In this document: positions 14,335 to 17,177 of the stretch, in pieces
Position numbering within the stretch: the first letter of the stretch is position 1
Layout: every line of letters starts with the position of its first letter
Assembly: GCA_002309575.1 (NCBI GenBank)
Contig: DBXP01000051.1
Span: 1-17,177 of the forward strand
Length of the DNA: 17,177 bases
From: a bacterium UBP6_UBA1209
GTDB lineage: Bacteria; UBP6; UBA1177
Direction: 5' to 3'
Notes under the pieces: generated by a model
The model's database searches: none
What the model saw: the letters and a program-made list of their open reading frames with translations, nothing else
Told to the model about the DNA's origin: nothing
Translations under genes and position numbers: made by a program

Positions 14335-16470
14335 TTATGAGGCGCCGATTCTGTCAAATAACTCCTGAAAAAGCAACGAGAAAACCCTGTCGAAAAAGCG
14401 GTTATGCTCACTCTCTTTCGATGCGGAGATCTGTTTCGCGATGCCGCGTGCCTTTTCGACGTAACCGCCGTAGCGGACGACGAGGAGAAACTCTTCGCTG
14501 TTTTTGAAGCCGCTCTGGTCAAGTCCGCTCGCAAGCCCCGGTCCTCTGGTCTTCAGATCGTATTCGGCGACCTCGAACCCGTTTTCCGTCGTCGTCATGA
14601 AAGCGAGGCGCTCTTCAGCCTTCATACTGATATCACGTCCGCCGATAAGTGCGCAGAACGACTTGATGTTTCCCCGACCGACCCTTCCTCTCAGCTGGTG
14701 CAGCTGAGCGAGACCGAAGCGCTCGGCGTTCTCGATCACTATGAACGACGCGTCTGAAATGTCGATCCCGACCTCGATCACCACAGTCGAAACGAGCAGT
14801 GAGATTTCACCATTTTTCAGCTGTTCTATGATCGCCGTTTTCTCTTCGCCCTTCATTTTGCCGTGGAGAAAGCCGGTTTTAGGACCAAGTATCTTTGAAA
14901 ATTCGTCGAAAACGCTCTCGACGCTCTTCATTTTCGAAGGTTCGTTTTCGGGGTTATCCTCCTCGACAAGCGGGCAGACCCAGTATCCCTTTTTGCTGTG
15001 GTTCCGTACGATATCGATGACGTAGTCGAAGACCTTGTAGCGGTTTTCGGCGTTTACATATCTTGTCTGAACCGGGATCCTGCCAGGCGGCATTTCGTCG
15101 ATGACGCTGATCTCCGTCGAACCGTAGAGAGTCAGGGCCAGTGTCCGCGGGATAGGGGTCGCGCTGACGACAAGAAAATCGGGATGTGTCGATTTCTGCT
15201 GGAGTTTCAGCCTCTGAGCTACGCCGAAGCGGTGCTGCTCGTCGATGATCACAAGTCCGATCTTGTCGGAAAACTCCAGATTCTCGAAGAGAGCGTGCGT
15301 TCCGACGATAAAGTCGGCCTTTTCGGCATTCTCAAGCCGCTCCTGCCTCTTTTTTTTGCTTGTGACCCCGCCGACGAAGAGCTCGATTTTTATCTCCGGC
15401 GGAACCATTTTTCTGATAGTGTTGTAGTGCTGGTTTGCGAGGATCTCCGTCGGAGCCATAATGACGCACTTGAAGCCTGATGCGACGACATCGAGGCCTG
15501 CAAGGACCAGAACAGCCGTTTTTCCGCTGCCGACATCGCCCTGAAGAAGCCGGTTCATCGGTCTGGGAAGCGCGAGATCGCCTCTGATTTCAGCAAGAAC
15601 CCTCTTCTGCGCATCAGTCAGTTCAAAGGGCATATTTTTCTCTGCATCCAGGCTGAGCCTTGAATTTATTCTGATTTTCCTTAGCTTTTCGATCTCGAAG
15701 AGCGAATTTATGCTGATGGATTTGTATTGATAGAAAAGGAGCTTGTCGAAGGCTAATTTTTTATGCCACGGCGTCTGAAAGCTGTTGAGCTCCTCAAGAT
15801 TTTTGTCGTTTATCTCTATCTGCGGAAAGTGAATATTGGTGATAGATTCAATAAAATCAGGAAGTTGAGGATAACCTGGCAGATTTGACGGGAGCCAGTC
15901 TCCGTCAGCCTTGTTAAGGATATCGACAAGCTGTTTCACTGTCCTCAGCATGAAGAGGTGCGAAACGCCCTTTATCCTTTTATAGACCGGAACATATCCG
16001 CTCAGGAGCTCTATCCAGAATTCGTCGAATTTGAAAATATCCGGATTGGTCATAGCGGGGCAGGCGAATGTGCGGTGGACCTCGCCGCTGATCAGAACAT
16101 CTGTACCGACAGGGAAGACATGCTGGTAGATACCGCCGATTTTCCCGAAAAAGGAGATTTTGATCATGGAGTTCCCGAGTCTGGCGCTCATCACATAGGG
16201 TATTTTCTGCCCGAAACCGCGTCTCCATGCAGCGACCTCCGCTTTGAAGGTGACGGTTTCCATGTTGTTCAAATCATTTGAGCTTTTTGCCAGGACCCTT
16301 GTTTCGTATTTCTCGGGGATGTTGTTCACAAGAATGTCGAAAACCTTCCCACCGACCGCTTTGGCGATTTTTGAAACCTGTGCCTTTGCCAGACTTACAG
16401 CCGATTCGAGCGGCTGGTTCAAAAAAGAAATGATAGTTGAAATTCCGGAGATATCCGGATCGTTATACAT
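14335..16470 (-). CDS. recG: ATP-dependent DNA helicase RecG
   Basis: 711 residues. The N-terminal wedge region with an OB-fold (about 70-160: VTFKAEVAAWRRGFG, IKISFFGK, VLISGEV) precedes the superfamily 2 helicase core. The core has LTDAQKRVLAEI, Walker A GDVGSGKT (311-318), the PTEILA block, DEQHRFG (410-416), VSATPIPRT, STVVIEVGIDI, QLRGRVGRG and a C-terminal DLKTRGPGLASG where most relatives have RGPGExxGxxQSG. RecG remodels stalled forks and Holliday junctions. Its ATG overlaps the greA stop by 8 bases (ATGTATAA), indicating coupled translation, and recN follows 11 bases after it. Confidence 0.95.
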   Translation of the reverse strand: MYNDPDISGISTIISFLNQPLESAVSLAKAQVSKIAKAVGGKVFDILVNNIPEKYETRVLAKSSNDLNNMETVTFKAEVAAWRRGFGQKIPYVMSARLGNSMIKISFFGKIGGIYQHVFPVGTDVLISGEVHRTFACPAMTNPDIFKFDEFWIELLSGYVPVYKRIKGVSHLFMLRTVKQLVDILNKADGDWLPSNLPGYPQLPDFIESITNIHFPQIEINDKNLEELNSFQTPWHKKLAFDKLLFYQYKSISINSLFEIEKLRKIRINSRLSLDAEKNMPFELTDAQKRVLAEIRGDLALPRPMNRLLQGDVGSGKTAVLVLAGLDVVASGFKCVIMAPTEILANQHYNTIRKMVPPEIKIELFVGGVTSKKKRQERLENAEKADFIVGTHALFENLEFSDKIGLVIIDEQHRFGVAQRLKLQQKSTHPDFLVVSATPIPRTLALTLYGSTEISVIDEMPPGRIPVQTRYVNAENRYKVFDYVIDIVRNHSKKGYWVCPLVEEDNPENEPSKMKSVESVFDEFSKILGPKTGFLHGKMKGEEKTAIIEQLKNGEISLLVSTVVIEVGIDISDASFIVIENAERFGLAQLHQLRGRVGRGNIKSFCALIGGRDISMKAEERLAFMTTTENGFEVAEYDLKTRGPGLASGLDQSGFKNSEEFLLVVRYGGYVEKARGIAKQISASKESEHNRFFDRVFSLLFQELFDRIGAS

Positions 16471-16933
16471 ACTTAACTTCTAAAATTTCGTAGTCGGCAG
16501 ATCCGGACGGGATCTTGATAGTGACTTCATCTCCCTTTTCCTTGCCTATCAGGGCTCTTCCGATCGGACATGCAATTGAAATTTTTCCGTTTTTGGGATC
16601 GCTTTCGGGCTCACCGACAAGCTTGTATGTAACTTTCTTGTCATCATCTATGTTGAGCAGAACAACGGTGGCTCCGAAGAGGACCTTGTTGCCGCTGAGT
16701 TTTGTGACATCAATAACTTCGGCATCGGCCAGAACACCGTCGAGGTATTCGATTCTGCCTTCGATGAAACTCTGACGCTCTTTGGCAGCGTGGTATTCAG
16801 CATTTTCACTGAGATCTCCGTGGCTTCTTGCCTCGGCAATTTTTGCAATAATTTCAGGCCGTTCTACTTTTTTGAGGTGTTTTACCTCTTCAACTATTTT
16901 ATCGTGGCCCTCTTTTGTTATTGGAACAGACAT
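16463..16933 (-). CDS. greA: Transcription elongation factor GreA
   Basis: 156 residues. The N-terminal coiled coil carries GDLSENAEYHAAKERQ (39-54), with the acidic tip residues Asp40 and Glu43 that rescue backtracked RNA polymerase by stimulating transcript cleavage. The C-terminal FKBP-like domain ends with CPIGRALIGKEKGDEVTIKIP. The start is the ATG at 16933, giving MSVPITKEG. The in-frame ATG at 16945 is part of the Shine-Dalgarno stretch ATGGAGGTAAAGATG and would add MEVK. First gene of greA-recG-recN, divergent from ackA. Confidence 0.95.
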   Translation of the reverse strand: MSVPITKEGHDKIVEEVKHLKKVERPEIIAKIAEARSHGDLSENAEYHAAKERQSFIEGRIEYLDGVLADAEVIDVTKLSGNKVLFGATVVLLNIDDDKKVTYKLVGEPESDPKNGKISIACPIGRALIGKEKGDEVTIKIPSGSADYEILEVKYV

Positions 16934-16937
16934 CTTT

Positions 16938-16943
16938 ACCTCC
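16938..16943 (-). promoter_or_regulatory. greA ribosome-binding site containing the false upstream ATG
   Basis: GGAGGT on the minus strand lies four bases before the ATG at 16933. The arrangement is nearly identical to that before purC. Confidence 0.8.
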
Positions 16944-16971
16944 AATGAATGAACAAAAAATTCGGAGGCGC

Positions 16972-16999
16972 ATTATAGGTATCCTTACAAATTAATCAA
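16972..16999 (-). promoter_or_regulatory. Promoter of the greA-recG-recN operon
   Basis: On the minus strand TTGATT (complement of 16994-16999), a 16-base spacer and a perfect TATAAT (complement of 16972-16977) form a good sigma-70 promoter about 40 bases before the greA start. Confidence 0.65.
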
Positions 17000-17034
17000 G
17001 TATATATTTGTATTAAAGCTAAGATAAAAAGTTC

Positions 17035-17063
17035 TTGAAAAGCGTCCGCTTGAATACTAGTAT
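17035..17063 (+). promoter_or_regulatory. Probable ackA promoter with a palindrome over the -10
   Basis: TTGAAA (17035-17040), a 17-base spacer and TAGTAT (17058-17063) form a plausible sigma-70 promoter. The -10 lies inside the perfect 10-bp palindrome ATACTAGTAT (17054-17063), which might be a regulator site. Confidence 0.45.
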
Positions 17064-17106
17064 CCGCCGTCGTTTGATTCTTTTAACAATTTTTTAGGAG
17101 GCTCTC

Positions 17107-17177
17107 ATGAAAATTTTTGTTCTCAACTGCGGAAGTTCTTCAATCAAGTACCAGCTTTTCGACATGACGGACGAAAC
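17107..17177 (+). CDS. ackA: Acetate kinase, N-terminal fragment (cut by window edge)
   Basis: Only 23 codons are visible, reading MKIFVLNCGSSSIKYQLFDM and onward. The N-terminal VLNCGSSSxKYQL block is diagnostic of acetate kinase, which makes ATP from acetyl phosphate in fermentative acetate production. AGGAGG (17096-17101) lies five bases before the ATG. The gene runs off the right end of the window; butyrate kinase is less likely given the match to the AckA N-terminus. Confidence 0.9.
   Translation, partial: MKIFVLNCGSSSIKYQLFDMTDE

Noticed and set aside
1..17177. CRISPR array, tRNA, rRNA or prophage genes
   Set aside because: No regularly spaced repeats, no cloverleaf or TTCGAATC-type signals and no phage structural genes were seen on either strand.

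Overview
The window is a chromosomal stretch of about 17 kb with mid GC content and dense, mostly housekeeping genes. There are no rRNA genes, tRNA genes, CRISPR arrays or transposases that I can see. The organism is most likely a Gram-negative, probably anaerobic bacterium. Two secreted lipoproteins have long Asp/Thr/Gly-rich tethers, there is a cytoplasmic NagZ-like hexosaminidase, and acetate kinase begins at the right edge. The lineage cannot be fixed from the sequence. Acidic lipoprotein linkers, a bacterial serpin and a Fib_succ_major domain suggest a deltaproteobacterial/Myxococcota-like, Fibrobacterota-like or other gut/digester lineage, but this is a guess.

Layout, left to right. (1) 1-606: a small Xre-type regulator, then about 260 bp without a convincing gene that carries three small inverted repeats and a promoter. 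(2) 607-2004 (+): a lipoprotein with an acidic linker and a complete inhibitory-type serpin domain. (3) 2041-3937 (-): bifunctional NAD(P)H-hydrate repair enzyme overlapping tsaE (order nnr, tsaE). (4) 4035-4952 (+): GH3 beta-N-acetylhexosaminidase. (5) 5043-6704 (+), behind its own strong promoter: an unusual MshEN / degenerate HD-GYP / degenerate receiver protein. (6) 6764-8674 (+): ABC-F ATPase, ending tail to tail on purC (8671-9564, -). (7) 9677-11240 (+): a zinc/manganese-type ABC transporter ATPase and permease without a substrate-binding protein. (8) 11344-12699 (+): a second acidic-linker lipoprotein, with a Fib_succ_major domain, whose 3' end overlaps recN. (9) 16933-12680 (-): a compact greA-recG-recN transcription/repair operon. 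(10) 17107 onward (+): the first codons of ackA, divergent from greA.

Several annotated starts need trimming. In purC and greA the upstream in-frame ATG is part of the Shine-Dalgarno sequence of the real start (GGAGGTAAA[A/G]ATG). The GH3 gene starts at an internal ATG behind AGGAGG, and the second lipoprotein starts at an ATG behind GGAGA.

The least ordinary items are the serpin lipoprotein with an acidic, Gly-rich reactive loop and the MshEN-HD-GYP-REC fusion. The fusion keeps a c-di-GMP-sensing type of domain but appears to have lost most of its phosphodiesterase metal ligands. I found no evidence for a wholly new multi-gene system.
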